Positions 1 to 12,863 of a stretch of 64,000 nt of DNA are shown here, piece after piece. Location: positions 2,628,302-2,692,301 of the forward strand of contig OY829663.1 in assembly GCA_963691815.1 (NCBI GenBank), in the 5' to 3' direction. The stretch is from Echiichthys vipera. Taxonomy: Eukaryota > Chordata > Actinopteri > Perciformes > Trachinidae. The first letter of the stretch is position 1. Every line of letters starts with the position of its first letter. Made by a program: the position numbers and the translations under genes. The notes below the pieces were generated by a model. That model made no database searches and was not told the origin of the DNA. It worked only from the letters and a program-made list of their open reading frames with translations.

Positions 1-50
1 GCAGACTGGGCTTTTTCAGAAGGGGGTGTCTTAAAGAGACAGGCGCTAAA

Positions 51-80
51 ACGTACACGTACACGTACACGTACACGTAC
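51..80. repeat. (ACGTAC)n microsatellite
   Basis: Five tandem copies of a hexamer built from ACGTAC. No gene is seen within several hundred bases. Confidence 0.9.
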
Positions 81-245
81 ATGCTGACAGGATGAGAAAA
101 ATCATGTGTTCTAGAAAAAACCCAAAGGTATCGACCTGAAAATGAGAATAACATGGAACCTTTAAACTGCCATCAACAGTAACGTCTGCATCACTTCTCA
201 GATGTGTCTATTTAAGCTAAATGCTAGCAGAAAAAGACAATGCAG

Positions 246-482
246 CATGAATGGAGCGTGCACTGGTGGCTGGAGAGGTGCCAGTTCATCTCCTGGGCAC
301 TTGCTGTTGAGCAAGGCACCGAACCCCCAACTGCTCGGGGCACTGGTCACTGGCAGCCCCCTCGCTCCATCAATTGCATGTCCATAGGTTGTGTTTGTGC
401 ATGTGTGTGTATTCCGGGCCTGTGTGTGTGTGACATGAATAATAACAGAGTGAAAACATTCTTCTTCTTCTTCTTCTTCTTC
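246..482 (+). mobile_element. SINE family B, 5'-truncated copy
   Basis: This stretch matches the inner and 3' part of the SINE at 36985-37393 (- strand): the same run from the tgaatggagcgtg motif through a TG-rich segment, the words cgggcctgtgtgtg and gacatgaa, and a terminal (CTT)n tail at about 460-482. The tRNA-like head seen in the other copy is missing here. It directly abuts the family A SINE that begins at 497. Confidence 0.8.
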
Positions 483-496
483 AGTTTGACCACTAG

Positions 497-834
497 GTGG
501 TGTGGAGGTTGGCACTGTTGCCTCACAGCGAGAGGGTTCCCGGCTCGAATCCCGGCCCTTCTGTTTGCATGTTGTCCCCGTGTCTGCGTGGGTTTTCTCC
601 GGGTTCTCCGGTTTCCTCCCACAGTCCAAAGACGTGCAGGTGTTCGGTTCATTGATGACTCTAAATCACCCGTAGGTGTGAATGGTTGTCTGTCTCTGTT
701 CGTCTCTATGTGTCCTGTGATAGACTGGCGTCCTGTCCAGGTTGGACCCCGCCTCACGCCTGATGTCAGCTGGGATCTGCTCCAGCCCCCCGCGATCCCG
801 ACAGGGACAAGAGGTTGAAGATGAAAATGAAAAA
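497..834 (+). mobile_element. SINE family A, copy 1, with target-site duplication
   Basis: Family A SINEs have a tRNA-like head (B box close to GGTTCGAATCC), a conserved core beginning tttgcatgttgtccccgtg, a 3' part containing cgcctcacgcc and gctgggatc, and a gatgaatg-type tail. This copy is nearly full length. It is flanked by AGTTTGACCACTAG (483-496) and AGTTCGACCACTGG (835-848), a 14-bp target-site duplication with two differences. From memory the core resembles the V-SINE/Mermaid type of fish SINE; the family name was not checked. Confidence 0.9.
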
Positions 835-848
835 AGTTCGACCACTGG

Positions 849-2044
849 CTGGAAGCGAAGTCTTTATGGAGATGACATTAGAAAGTGTTTCCTCTTACTT
901 TCACAGTTCATTGAAAACGATCACGCAGCTCTGCACGAGTCTGTGGTGAAGTCACAGGGGAGGTTGAACATCATGTGGATGTAAATGCACATAGCATGAG
1001 AGAGACAAATTAAAGGTCAGGTTTTCTTTTCCCCCCAATCTCCTTCTCTTCTTCTTTTCACTTTTACGCAGCTTTGGAAAATTCTCTGGAGTTTATTTGT
1101 AGATTGAAACAGTGGAGGAGAACGGCTTGTAAGTGTTTCCAGCCATTCGGGTTTTTCCACGGTTTCCACTCACTTTCTATTCTAGTCAGCACTTTTCGAA
1201 CATGTACCTTTCTTGGTTGTCAATTACAGACACTGTGCTCATGCAGGCCTTGTATTATCAGATTGTAACAATGGAAATCATGCCCATATTATTAATTGTT
1301 GCTGCTCTTGGCTGCAGAGATGAAGGATAATGGTTATTTGTCCTGGACATTGAGCAGCATCGACACCAAAAGCAGTGTTAAGAATTGGGTAAGAGAGGAT
1401 CTGACAAGAAGCACAGTAAGACGAGAGTCACTGTGGGACTCGAAGCATTCGGCAGCTGGATGACAAGCAAGAGAAACCCTGTGAACTCAGACGCTTGAGA
1501 GACGCGCTAAAACAGAATTAAAGGGAATATATCTTCCCGTTCTGGAGCCGCCAAAGTGGGTGTTGAGTCATCCGAGTGAAAGAGGATGAGGAAACGTGGA
1601 GAGTGTGTGAATTCACGTCCCGCGGGGGAGTAATAATAAAGACTTTGCTGAAAGGCCTCGAGATTTATGAGCCATGGACAACTGATGTGCACCGGGATGC
1701 TCAGCTGTGGGACGGAGGAGACGGCAGAAGTGGAAACTAGCATGTTGCAGCCACTGTTGGATCAAACCGCTGCAGCGCTGTCATTGAGTCCCTCGGTCTG
1801 GCTGAAGTCAGCAGGGCTTGACCCGGGGTGAGCCACAGTACAGTACACCACATTAAAGACAAGCTGTTTTACAGTCGCTTCCTCCTTATGTCACTCTTGA
1901 ACTCTGGTTCTTGGCAGGTCCCTGCTTTCGTGATCTTTCCCTTTCGGTTTTAAAGCTGCACTGTGCAGAGGTGACTCCAAGTGTGCGAGGTGGAAGCTTT
2001 TAAACCACAGCCCTTTGACCTACATTGCCTCTGAAGGTGACTAA
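849..2044. other. Intergenic, nothing recognised
   Basis: No coding exon, RNA gene or repeat shared with the rest of the window was recognised. Short open frames here lack codon structure or family motifs. Confidence 0.5.
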
Positions 2045-2612
2045 GAGCGCCCTCCCACTGTGCCTCCGTCCCGTGCCCCGTGCTTTAGGGTCCTTGTCCC
2101 CCCCTCCAGGCCCGTTTGTACTCACACTACCTGGGCCTCGGCGAATGCTTCTTGCTGCCTATACGTCATCACGCCGTAACACGTCACACGCATTGATGAC
2201 GTCATGGCGATGCGTGGCTTTGTTTCCAGATCTTTCCGTAGACCTCTGAGTTTTTGTGCGTCTTGTCGACTGTTTTTGAATCTTTTCATCGACCAAATCT
2301 GCAGTAAACACTCCACCTCCGCATCACACCAACGTGAACCTTTCACCGCCATTGTTTGAAATGTCCGCGCATGGTCCCTCCTTCTTTTTTCTACGTCCCA
2401 ACAGGCGCACAGGAAATGACCTCAGAACCGCCGTAGGCCTCGTGCTCGTACACGTGTGCAGGCTCGTGCTCGTACATGTGCAAACGTGCTTCACTAAAGC
2501 CCACCTCTCCCAAACGGGCCGTGGACGGCCAGCTGGCTGCAGCTAGACGCGGTACGGTTGCACTCACACTGGTCAAAGGAACCAGACTTTAGCCAAGAAA
2601 CCTGGTCCGTCC
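2045..2612 (-). mobile_element. PIF-Harbinger-like element, copy 1 (Myb-like frame, one end degraded)
   Basis: Matches the complete element at 34702-35265 in reverse orientation. The left end (gagcgccctcccac after TAA) is a mutated form of the terminal repeat GGGCGCACTCACAC. The right end decays after about 2600 and no second terminal repeat is left. It carries the same 76-codon frame (2122-2352, - strand). No transposase is present, so it would be non-autonomous. Confidence 0.75.
2122..2352 (-). CDS. Myb/SANT-like short reading frame of Harbinger copy 1
   Basis: A 76-codon frame that starts MAVKGSRW and has a W...EV..LL.IW pattern, as at the start of the Myb/SANT-like DNA-binding proteins encoded next to Harbinger transposases. 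Only the first helix or so is recognisable, so this is at best a truncated remnant of such a protein. It differs from the copy at 34958-35188 by one residue (A versus S near the C-terminus). Activity is doubtful; the two copies may be near-identical because the transposon family is young. Confidence 0.35.
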   Translation of the reverse strand: MAVKGSRWCDAEVECLLQIWSMKRFKNSRQDAQKLRGLRKDLETKPRIAMTSSMRVTCYGVMTYRQQEAFAEAQVV

Positions 2613-4570
2613 ACCATTTTGGTTCAGACTGAAATAACTCCACAACTTTTGGTTGAACTCCCATGAAACTTTATCGAGACATTCACGGTCCAGTAGCCCA
2701 AAAAAGAGACAAATCTGCTAAACTCATATTCCAGTCTGTCCACGCTTGTATTCAGACAGATTTACAGCTCAACAGGCCCTGGGCGGACCAATCGTACGTA
2801 GCTGTTCACGTACTCTACTGTATATATGTGTATATTAATGTGTAAATTTGTATACTTTACTTGTGCATGCAAGCAAATGTATTTATACAGGTGTGTAAAT
2901 ACATTTGCTTTTGTGTCCACAGACCCACCTCTCTTTTTGCAAGGGGCTGGTGGGGTGGGTTGGGGGAGGGGTGTTAGCTTTGGGGAGCATTGTTGGAGTG
3001 AGTGTGTGTGTGTGTGTGTGTGTGTAAATGTGCTTGTTATTTATTATTATAGTATTTTTTTTGTGATGTGCGGTTTCAAACGATGAGCGCCTTCTGGTCC
3101 GTTCAGCACTTTTTCAGGGTCATCGAACCGCCCAACTAGGCAGCGCAGTCTTCTATCACTGTATTGCGTATTTCACATCTCATAGCTTAGCATTTTGCCC
3201 TGCACCGTTGATAATGCCCGATTAGCGTGGTAATGCCAGGCTAGGTCACCAGGAGGATGAATCCCACTGTCTTTTCCTCCAGTGCCACCATGACGGTTGA
3301 CGTTTTTAGTTAGGAGTGTTTACGTTCAGACAACTTCTGCATGGATCGTAGTGAAATTGTGCATGTTGGCACACTGATGTTTGAATTTATATCAAAGCAC
3401 CTCTGTGCCAAAGTGAGGCTGCTTGCATGGATGTAGACTCGACACTGGACCGAAAGCCCTTTTGTCTGACTGACCAGAAAACAAACGTGCATTGCGACAG
3501 AGGCATTTGGGAGGTATCAACATTAACAGACCTTCCCACAATGGCGAAGGCATGACCGGAGTGAGATTGGTTAAGGCTGGGGAAAGAATATCTGGGTCAG
3601 CCAATAAGATGATGTGTGTTTGGGAGAGGGTGTCAGAGAAACAGCCCTTTGGAGCAGTGTATGTTTTCAGGACGAGTGGCTGTTGAACGAATGGCCTTTG
3701 GTCCCAATGGGACATTTCTTTGACTATTGGGGGGCTCCAGAATTACGAGCCGACGGGACAAAGTGTTTCTTGTTTCCAGTTTATTGTTTAGTTGAAAGCA
3801 AACACCTGATTTCTCCAACGCAACAAAGTGTGTGTGTGACCTGGTGCTTCAACTCTGGTCATATTAAGTACAGTGCTGTTGATATAGCTGATATACCGTA
3901 TGTATGTAGCAGTCAGAAAGTCTTCAAGATTGCTTTTGTCAGTAAAGACTGTACCGTAGTCACATGTAAACATGTCCACTTGATCATGGAGAGGGCCCTG
4001 AGGCATGGCCCGGATGGGGCTTCATTCTGAACTCTGCTGGTTCCTCCAGCTGGGCCTACAACCTCAACAGAATCACACACTCTGCCCCACCTGTGACAAT
4101 AAACAGCTCTATTACCTCCTCCCGTCCACTGACGCCATTTAACGCTTTCACTGGGATCATCCTGGGGACAGATGCAACCACAAATGTATCACTCTCCCAT
4201 GCATTACCAAACCCCCTACGGCTGCCCTGCTAACAACTGTGTCATCCGTTTAAGTTCATATGCATCAACGTTGTTTTCTAGGTATCACACCACAGGATTA
4301 GCCTTTTCAGTGATTCATACATTTGGCAATTTGACCTAATTTGATGCCATTTTATCTAAGACGTGTAACCCAAGTCAAGTTACTACGTCTGAATTGAGTC
4401 CTGTAGCTGTTTCATTGATGGTGACGGACACATGTGGAGATAGCTTGACACCACTTCTTCATTTCCGATTAAGCAACATCCATCGAGGACCTGCCAATAT
4501 TGGCATTTAGAGCTTTTATTGGTTAATATGGAAACTAGTCTAAATAACAAAAATATTAAGTCTTTTCACA
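2613..4570. other. Intergenic; TG microsatellite at 3002-3025
   Basis: Contains a (GT)12 run at 3002-3025 and G-rich sequence at about 2940-2980. No coding exon was recognised. Confidence 0.5.
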
Positions 4571-4589
4571 CCTTGAATAATAATATCCT

Positions 4590-4682
4590 CAAAGCAATTT
4601 CAGTCAAAAGCAACTGGACTTGGTTCTTTGTCTAGGAAAACGTTTAACCTCTCATCCAAGAAGGTTCATCAGTTCACACCTC
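4590..4682 (+). repeat. Dispersed repeat R, copy without minisatellite
   Basis: The words caaagcaatttcagtc, caactggacttggtt, tttgtctaggaa and ctctcatccaagaa recur in order at 28505-28590 (+) and, inverted, at 11600-11665. In the other two copies this block borders a CCTGGT minisatellite; here the minisatellite is absent. It may be the end of a retroelement (Penelope-like is a guess from memory). Confidence 0.65.
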
Positions 4683-5030
4683 TCAGGTGCTTGGGCCTGT
4701 GAGCTGGTGGGTACGTTATCAGCTCTGTGTTCAGGGTTCTGATAACTATTATTTAAAGGCATGAAATCATGCAAATTCGCTCTAGGCGGTGCAAATTATG
4801 CATCCATGTGATAATTTGTGGCTACCCTGAGGATGTAGAATTGAATGTACAGAGACAACAGGAGTGTCTGCAGTGTAAAATTGAATTGAGGTATACCACA
4901 ACTATGAACCAATCAGATTGCTTGATTTGAGCAAAACCTTTATAAAAAACGGTTTTATCGTTGCCTATTGCTACATAAAGTAAAGTTTCTTGAATGCTGC
5001 ACGATAATTATAAAGATAAATAAAGACATT

Positions 5031-5369
5031 GGGGGCTACATGGTGGAGTGGTGGTTAGCACTGTCGCCTCACAGTGAGAGGGTTCCTGGTTTGCATGTTG
5101 TCCCCGTGTCTGCGTGGGTTTTCTCCGGGTTCTCCGGTTTCCTCCCACAGTCCAAAGACGTGCAGGTGTTCGGTTCATTGATGACTCTAAATCACCCGTA
5201 GGTGTGAATGGTTGTCTGTCTCTGTTCGTCTCTATGTGTCCTGTGATAGACTGGCGTCCTGTCCAGGGTGGACCCCGCCTCACGCCCGATGTCAGCTGGG
5301 ATCGGCTCCAGCCCCCTCGCAGTCCCGACAGGGACAAGAGGCTGAAGATGAATGAATGAATGAATGAAA
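5031..5369 (+). mobile_element. SINE family A, copy 2
   Basis: Head (ggtggttagcactgtcgcc) through the 3' tail (gaatgaatgaatgaatg). An internal deletion joins ttcctgg directly to tttgcatgttg, which removes the B box and the segment after it. The rest is nearly identical to copy 5. Confidence 0.9.
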
Positions 5370-6728
5370 ATAACTAGATAAAAATAAATAAAGGTTGAAT
5401 GTGTTATTGACTTTAGCTGTGATGATGCTTCCCCTGAGTTACCGACGGTGTCAGCGGGTGCACTGTTGTCAGCCATCCTCTGCTTCGGCGCATCATTCGG
5501 GGTTCGATTACTTTCCCCTGTGACCTATGTGACGTCATTTCAACACTTTTTCTACTCCTACCCACAAACTTTAAGATTCATACTCGCATAAAAACAATCC
5601 TAACCCGAACAGTTTCTCAGACTCGTGTGTGACAGCAGAATTTTGTGTACAACTTCTTTATTCACGAATACGAACCGTAAGAATCACAGACAAAGCTTTT
5701 AATCACGGACACGTCTTTTTGACAGCTGTCTTACTCCACACGGCTCTGCATGTCAAAATGTTCACACTGCAGGTGACACCCTTTCTGTTTGGCTGTTCGA
5801 GGGAAAAATCAGATTCAGGTCACTGGAACTGTAATGTGAATGAGGCCTTTGTGTCTTTGTGCAAGACACTGAACTCCAAGTTGGCCAGAGCCATTCATAC
5901 TCCATTGTGTTTGGCACATTTTAAAAGAAAGAGTACATGAGCTCCAGTGTGAGTGACGGCCTCTCATGTTCAGTGCGTTAGTGCTTTTGACTTCATTGAG
6001 AAGTAAACGATTGGTCCGACACATTAATTGATCTCAGATGTGTGAATGGTTCCTGTCCTGGTGAGAAAGTTAGTTCTTGCTTTCTCTTTTACGGCCTCTG
6101 GCTTATTCATGCATTTAAATATTGGTGTTTTTCGTTGGACCATATCTTCCCGGTCCTCATAACTCCTTTAAGTCACACACTCTCATTAAAGTGATGGATT
6201 GGCTGCTCGGGGCTTTCGCTTTTTCCACCAGTTTATTCACCTGTTTTGTGGCGCATTTGAGTTTGCACCAGCGGTCGGTAACATGATCTCTTCTTTTTCC
6301 GTTTGGAAGAATTTATACGACGCATGTCACTGTGTGCTGCAGTCGGAGGTACATGTTCTGGTGGCCCGTCTGCTCTTTTCCCGGGGGCAGCGTAAAAGAC
6401 GGCTCTGTAGGTTAAGGAGTGTTAAAGAGCCACACACATGGTTTTCCTAAGCTGTAAATTTTATGGATAATTTCTGATGTGGTTACAGATTTATACCACC
6501 CCAACTAAGCGCAGCAGCTGCAGGTAATTACTAACTCCCCCGCCTTACTCTACCTCTACTTCACTCCCTGTGTCTCTCTTCATCTCTCTGACTCCACAGT
6601 GGCCTTTGATTCATTCAGACATGCATCTACTGACATGGAGACACTGAGGCACTGAAGCAGAGATCAGAAATTCAACGGCAGGCCTTGATTTTAGCCCATG
6701 TCAAAGAAACAGTTAATGCTCAGTGTTG
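5370..6728. other. Intergenic, nothing recognised
   Basis: An open frame at 5629-5940 (+) has no recognisable motif, no plausible splice context and no relative elsewhere in the window, so it is not called as a gene. Confidence 0.45.
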
Positions 6729-6921
6729 GCCGTGAGGCGGGGTCCACCCTGGACAGGACGCCAGTCTATCACAGGACACATAGAGACGAACAGAGACAGA
6801 CAACCATTCACACCTACGGGTGATTTAGAGTCATCAATGAACCGAACACCTGCACGTCTTTGGACTGTGGGAGGAAACCGGAGAACCCGGAGAAAACCCA
6901 CGCACACACGGGGACAACATG
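6729..6921 (-). mobile_element. SINE family A, copy 3 (core only)
   Basis: Contains only the core and middle of the SINE, from cgtgaggcggggtcc to acggggacaacatg. Both the tRNA-like head and the 3' tail are missing. Confidence 0.9.
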
Positions 6922-7081
6922 TTGTATGGAAATGCCTTTTCCAAATACGTTCTGACGTAGTGAACGTTGACTGATCAGCTGTTTCCTGTCAGCGTCTTCC
7001 TTCTTCCCATAGTGTGTCATTGTCCGGCTGACATGAAAGAACAATTACAAGACTTTCCTAAAGACTTCTCTCCATCTTTCT

Positions 7082-7345
7082 CTTGTAGAGAAGAGACGGT
7101 CAGATGACCAGGGCCACTTGTTTCTTGGGAAGTGACTGAAAGAATGGATCACAGTCAACTCGACTCAAATGCGTTCGATCAACACTCGTAGCAGCTTTAA
7201 AGGACAGAAAAGAAAGCTGACTGAGCTGTCAGCCACCAACTGTACCAGCATCTGACTGGTGTTTGGATCGGCTGAGGAAGAGATCCAGTACAACTCTCTA
7301 TGTTTCTCTTGTAGACGGTCATATGACCAAAGCCACTTGTTTCAT
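7082..7345. repeat. Dispersed repeat X, copy 1, between direct repeats
   Basis: The block 7143-7295 matches 11226-11399 in inverted orientation (shared words: agctttaaaggacagaaaag, gctgaggaagagatccagta). It lies between two imperfect direct repeats, 7082-7124 and 7307-7345, which share tcttgtaga, cggtca, atgacca and gccacttgtttc. This could be a short mobile element of unknown class. Confidence 0.6.
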
Positions 7346-7901
7346 TTCTGCTTATCAACCTCTTCTTCTTCTTCTTCCTCTCTGTGTGCTGGAGGATTGC
7401 AGCCATGTGTAGCCTAACGTGCTAACTTCGGAGCAAACTTCTCTCTCTATTTGCTCCAAACCACTCGATGGAAACGTGCCTGATCCACATTTCTTTGCAC
7501 CATATTAACAGTTTGCTTAAATATCACTTGACAATTGAATGGGATCATTCTCCAAAAATGTGTTAATTTGAAAAAATAGAATAATATGCACAACAGCTGT
7601 AGTGCCATTTTAGCTTCACAGAATTCAAACTGCGGTTCGACTTGAAGTCAAGGATGTGACTATTTCCTGCAAACTGCTTGTGGTCAGGTCACCGTGACCG
7701 TCTAGAAATCCGTGTCACCTCATCAGTCAACAATTATGTGCTGATAAATCCGTCAGAACAGGACCTTGGCAGCCCGTGGCGTTAGGTGCACTCAGTACAC
7801 TCTCCCAGACTGCACTGGGGTGACGTCCCACCATGCGCTCATGCCCATAACTCAACCGCAGCCAAACCAACTCATTAGTGAAACAATCCTCACCACGCTC
7901 T

Positions 7902-7939
<38 letters not shown>

Positions 7940-9580
7940 AGCCAATGAGAGAGAGTAAAGGGTGAGATTTCATGTTGTTCTGGAAGATTTGTCATCACAA
8001 GCTCAGAAAGCATTATATTGTTACAATATCTCTCGTATTCCAACTACCTGTAACATTTTCCGATTTGCTAATATTTTCCATGATATTTTCCCACATTTTC
8101 TCAATCACTCCCAACACGTTATCCACACGTTATCCACTCTCTGCTTGCACAATATTTATTCATGTTACACAATATTCCAAATAAGTGCCCTCTGTTTAAT
8201 GTGCTTATTAACCTTTATAAAAACAAAGACATGTTACCAACGTGTGTGCATAAGCAACACCTCAAAGCTGATTGTGCAGCCTTTTATGAGCAACGTTAGC
8301 CGCTCACTGACGCAGTTCAGTAATCTATTTATACACGCTTTGCCTTTCTGTCGGACCTCATCGTTAAATCATTAAAACGTGTGAATGTTACGACTCTAAC
8401 GCTGTGTGACAAAGCTCTCATTAGCACCCGCAGGTTTTCATCCTGAACGCCCACTGATTAATGTACCGGATCATACGACATGAATGTTATTCCAAGGGAA
8501 ACAGAACTAAGGGGATAAATGTGGCTTTACAATAACATGCCAGTTCACGCAGAGGCGAAAAGTCTGCAAAAGCATATTGAAACATTAATAAGCTGCATAA
8601 TCTTGAAGAACAGAATGCTTGAAGGCGTCAGATTAGGTTGGAAAACATCTTCATTCGTACACAAAGTCCTTTTAATTCGACTTGACCTTGCACACATGTA
8701 CAAGGTGTATTCTCCATGTCAGATGCACTTTCAATTACTGGAAATACTCTGGTGTAGGCGAGGGGTGGCACCTGGACAGAACGTGCACGAGGCAGGAGAG
8801 AGATGACGTGGATTGCACCACGGTCAAGTAGCCGGTTCCTATTGTGGTTATGAACAACTCTCGCTGTTCCTTTCTTCGTCATTCCTTCCCAACAGAAGTT
8901 CCTGAATCTCATCGTCTCTCCAGTTAGACAGTTTCATTGGCATCTTCATGTAAATCACACTTCTTCCTAACCCTTGAGTGTTTGTTTTTTACCAGTTTCG
9001 TGCGAGCCGCATGATCGAATGTCATCAACACGCCCGCTCGCTCACTGTGATTTCTCCCTATGATGAGCTGCTGTAATCACACAAGGGCTCAATCCTACAT
9101 TACATGGTTCTTGTACGAGGAAGTAACCTGACATCTGTGAAGGCCCCATTGGACACTGATTGGCACTTTCTAACACACCTGGCAGGTAATTGGATGAACC
9201 ATCTGCCTATCAAACTCTCGCCAGAGTCAGTCAGGAGAAGAGAGAAACATCTTTACCATGTGGAAAAGCCTTCAGTGCTGTTCTCTTCACTCTAGTTCTG
9301 TTAAACTGATGCTACTGTAGCATCTAAGCTAACCTCTTCAGGAGACACCACCCTTGCTTTGAACGAGCGCTCGCCTCTTTGGTCGTCATCACCTCCCCTC
9401 CCCCCTCAACTGCCTGTAGCTCCTCACAGAACGCTAATTGGGCGGATGACGTCTAGCCGAAACACACACCCATTACTCGAAGCCTGATGAGATGGATTCT
9501 CTGTGCAAGGTTAACTAGGAAGCTAGCAGGGTGACGATCAGTATCAGGTCCAACGTATTTGGACGTATTTTGAGCCATCC
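7346..9580. other. Intergenic; TG microsatellite at 7903-7935
   Basis: A (TG)16 run sits at 7903-7935 and the surrounding 7950-8400 is AT-rich. No exon or repeat shared with other parts of the window was recognised. Confidence 0.5.
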
Positions 9581-9898
9581 GTGAGGAACTCGGAGTAGAG
9601 CCGCTGCTCCTTTGCGTTGAAAGGAGCCAGTTGAGGTGGTTCAGGATCATCTGGTAAGGATGAACCCTGGGCGCCTCCCTAGGGAGGTGTTCCAGGCACG
9701 TCCAGCTGGGAGGAGGCCTCGGGGAAGACCCAGGACCAGGTGGAGAGATTAGATCTCCACACTGGCCTGGGAACGCCTCAGGATCCCCCAGTTAGAGCTG
9801 GTTAATGTGGCCCGGGAAAGGGAAGTTTGGGGTCCCCTGCTAAAGCTGCTGCCCCCGCGACCCGACCCCGGATAAGAGGCTGAAGATGAGATGAGATG
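9581..9898 (+). mobile_element. RTE/Rex3-like LINE, 3' end, copy 1
   Basis: Corresponds to the C-terminal end of the RTE-type open reading frame and the 3' end: gcctccctagggaggtgtt, gggaagacccaggaccagg, aacgcctcaggatcccccag, and a tail of gatgagatgagatgat. It is nearly identical to 27700-28012 and to the reverse of 53756-53996. It is strongly 5'-truncated, as is usual for LINE insertions. Confidence 0.85.
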
Positions 9899-11225
9899 AT
9901 TAAACGTATGTTCGTTCAGACAAACAAGCCATTTTTTTCATTTTCCCCCTTAACCATGAACCGAACCGCAACTTCAAAACCAAGTTACGTACCGAACCGT
10001 GACTTTAGTGCACCATTACACCCCTGAAGTCTAGATATGTTCAGGTTTGTTGCACATGAAAGGAACTCTAAAGCAGTGAGAGCCTCAAGTTCAACAAAGT
10101 AAGCTTTACAGACCATTTGCACTTTCACCTTGATACCCAATGTTCCACTTGAACAGCAGGTGGGGTGGGTCCATAAAAGGATTACAATTATAATAATTTT
10201 ATCTATAAGCCATCTGAGACTTACCTCAATGTACCTAATTTATCATCTCAAACTTAATTTCTCCAACTTTATAGGATGTGAGGTGCAGAACGTGCCTCAC
10301 CGTGAGGCTGTTCCAGTTCTTCTCTTATTAATCTTCGACTATAAAGGCAACAGCGAAGGATAATCGAGTATCAACAGGGGTACAGTTCACTTTCCCTGTC
10401 CTGTCTACATGAAATATTTACCGCTACGACTTTGAACTAACAACCAAATAGTAAATCGCTCTTCCTAGAACCAAGCGGAGGAGCGCTCGAGGCAAGAACG
10501 AAGTGTTCATCTCGTTATAAGGAGCTTATTAGCTCGTGTTGCTTGTTAGGCTGCAGACACATTATGGTGTGGAGTAATTCTCCATGACGGTTCATTTTAA
10601 TTGAATCATTGCCTCCTGTTGTAGCTTTATAGTGACTTCTCGATGATTATAGATCACTTCAGCTCTCTCTTTCTCTCACACACACACACACACACTCAGG
10701 ACTGGACTCAATTATTTGGCCCAGTTGGGTTGATTTTGATTGTTGGACAACCAAATGAGACATGACATGGAAAAACATACGCCTTTTCATATGAACCTGA
10801 AACGGCTTTGAGTGTGAGCTCTTCCTGCCCATTTGACTTGATGTATTCTTTGGGAAATTGATCCCTTATTATTCTTTTAAACGTAATTCGAGCTTCCTCC
10901 CTCTCTTTATTCATTGTTATGTATTTCTTGGCGCGAGCAGAGCTGAACAGCGAATGCCTTGTTGATGTAGTCACCAGGCAAATAAAAACACACCAACAGA
11001 ATAATGAAATGATTTCTGCTGATGGTTACAGTTTGCAGAGGCTAGATTCATTGATCTATCGAGAGTCACGGGCCATGTAACACATTTAAAGTAATCTGCA
11101 GCTGTCCGTGTGCGCACATTTTACAATTTCATATAAGTTTGTACAGTGTATGTACTGTATATACTATTCTATTATTGGAGCGTGCAGAGAATAGTACCAG
11201 GTGCTTCGGAGGGATTTAAGTGTGT
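9899..11225. other. Intergenic; short CA run at 10677-10694
   Basis: No coding exon recognised. An 88-codon open frame on the - strand (10708-10974) shows no family motif. Confidence 0.45.
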
Positions 11226-11399
11226 GAGTTGTACTGGATCTCTTCCTCAGCCGATGCAAACACCAGTCAGATGCCGGCACAGTCGATGGCTGACAGCTCA
11301 GTTTGGTCAAACAGAGCTCCAACTTTCTTTTCTGTCCTTTAAAGCTGCTACGAGTGTTCATTGAATGCATTTGAGTCCAGTTGACTGCGATCCATTCTC
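11226..11399. repeat. Dispersed repeat X, copy 2
   Basis: Inverted match to 7143-7295, including gttgtactggatctcttcct, tcctttaaagctgctacgag and a close form of gactgcgatccattc. Apparent protein frames across it are repeat translations. Confidence 0.6.
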
Positions 11400-11469
11400 G
11401 GTCCAACCTCAGACTTGAGGTCCAAGTCCCAGTGACATCATCGGCCTTGTGAGAGGTGAAATACTTGGA

Positions 11470-11665
11470 TCTTCACACCAGTTAGTTGGACCAGTCCCAG
11501 CCTGGTCCTGGTACAGTCCCAGCCTGGTCCTGGTCCAGTCACAGCCTGGTCCTGGTCCTGGTCCTGGTCCTGGTCCTGGTCAGATGCGTACATGAACTGA
11601 TGAAGCCGCTTGGATGAGAGGTGAAACGTCTTCCTAGACAAATAACCAAGTCCAGTTGCCTTTGA
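11470..11665 (-). repeat. Repeat R with CCTGGT minisatellite, copy 2
   Basis: A tandem array of CCTGGT/cagcctggtcctgg units runs from about 11495 to 11582. It is followed by the conserved R block (tgagaggtgaaacgtcttcc, caagtccagttgcc) in inverted orientation relative to 28500-28690. Confidence 0.75.
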
Positions 11666-12863
11666 CAGTAATTGGGATACTTGAAAGCTAACGTAGTACC
11701 CAGCCTTTAGAAACTGTACTTTTTCACGTTTTATTAGAGTCTGTACTGTATGAATGAATTAATGTATTTATCAAGCAGGAGCTCTCTGAGTTCCTTAATG
11801 TTAAAAAGAAATCCACTCACAGTTGACTACAGAAACAATGGCAGTAGCCTCATGTCCCAAACACAGCCTGTTTCCTGTCAAACCCCCCGGTGCAGAACAC
11901 TGCCGGTCTTTTAGACCAAATCAAACTTTTGTGGAGATTTCAGGACTTTGTTGGACACTCTTAACCTGAACATTACCAAACCTCCGTGATCTGACCCGGT
12001 GACAGTTCATACTCTGGGTCAATGTTCAGCCTCACTACCGTGCTTGGACTTCTTGGACGGTGTTGCCCAGAAGCTCATAATGTGAGGGAGATGTGCCAGC
12101 AGTCCTGAGAGCGGACATGGGGAAAAGTAGAGCAGTAAGTGAGTGTTTGGATTTGGACCCAGTCTCACTCAGTAAATGGGATAAATTGTGAATGATGGAT
12201 TTAACTGTTTGATATCCTTCGGGGAAGTAATTACGTCCCCCTCCCTCTCTTTACTCTTTGCTGTAGGTTTGTCCAAAAAGTCGAGATGCTGGTGAGGAGA
12301 GTGAAGCAGCTCTTGGGCCTGGGTGCTGTCCAGGCAGAACAAAACGTGTGGTTTTCTATTTGCATGAAGTGGAGCTGGTCCACATTCTGGTGGGTAAAAA
12401 TAATGAGAGGCTGACCGGGACAGAGTGTGCGGTGAAGATGCTGAGTCGAGGAAGGGAGGAGCGAGGGAAGCAGGGAAAGGAGACAGGCAGGGTGGAAAAG
12501 GGAGTGGCGGAAGGAAAAAGGTCACAGGGTGAGAGACGGGTCACACGCATGGTCTAAGGAGGGAGGATGTGGAAAGGAACAGAAGCAGGTAAAGTGGCAA
12601 ACATTTGCGCTGCTCATTTTCAGATGGGATGCATCCATCTGGCTTTTTCTGTTCGGAGACTGATGCTTTGGGTATCGGCTGATACGCAGTAAAGATCTGA
12701 TACCAGAGTTGAATTAAGAAGCTGTATGTGTCACTGTAGAAGTGACCGAGATCATGCATTTATGTGTAACGTCATAAACATTTTATAAATGTGTAAAGCA
12801 AAATGTAACACATACATACATTGAAGTTGTACTGATTTCCATCTATTAAACTGCCTTTTAAGT
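11666..12863. other. Intergenic, nothing recognised
   Basis: Purine-rich sequence at 12440-12590 produces several long open frames on both strands, but none carries a recognisable domain. Confidence 0.45.
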
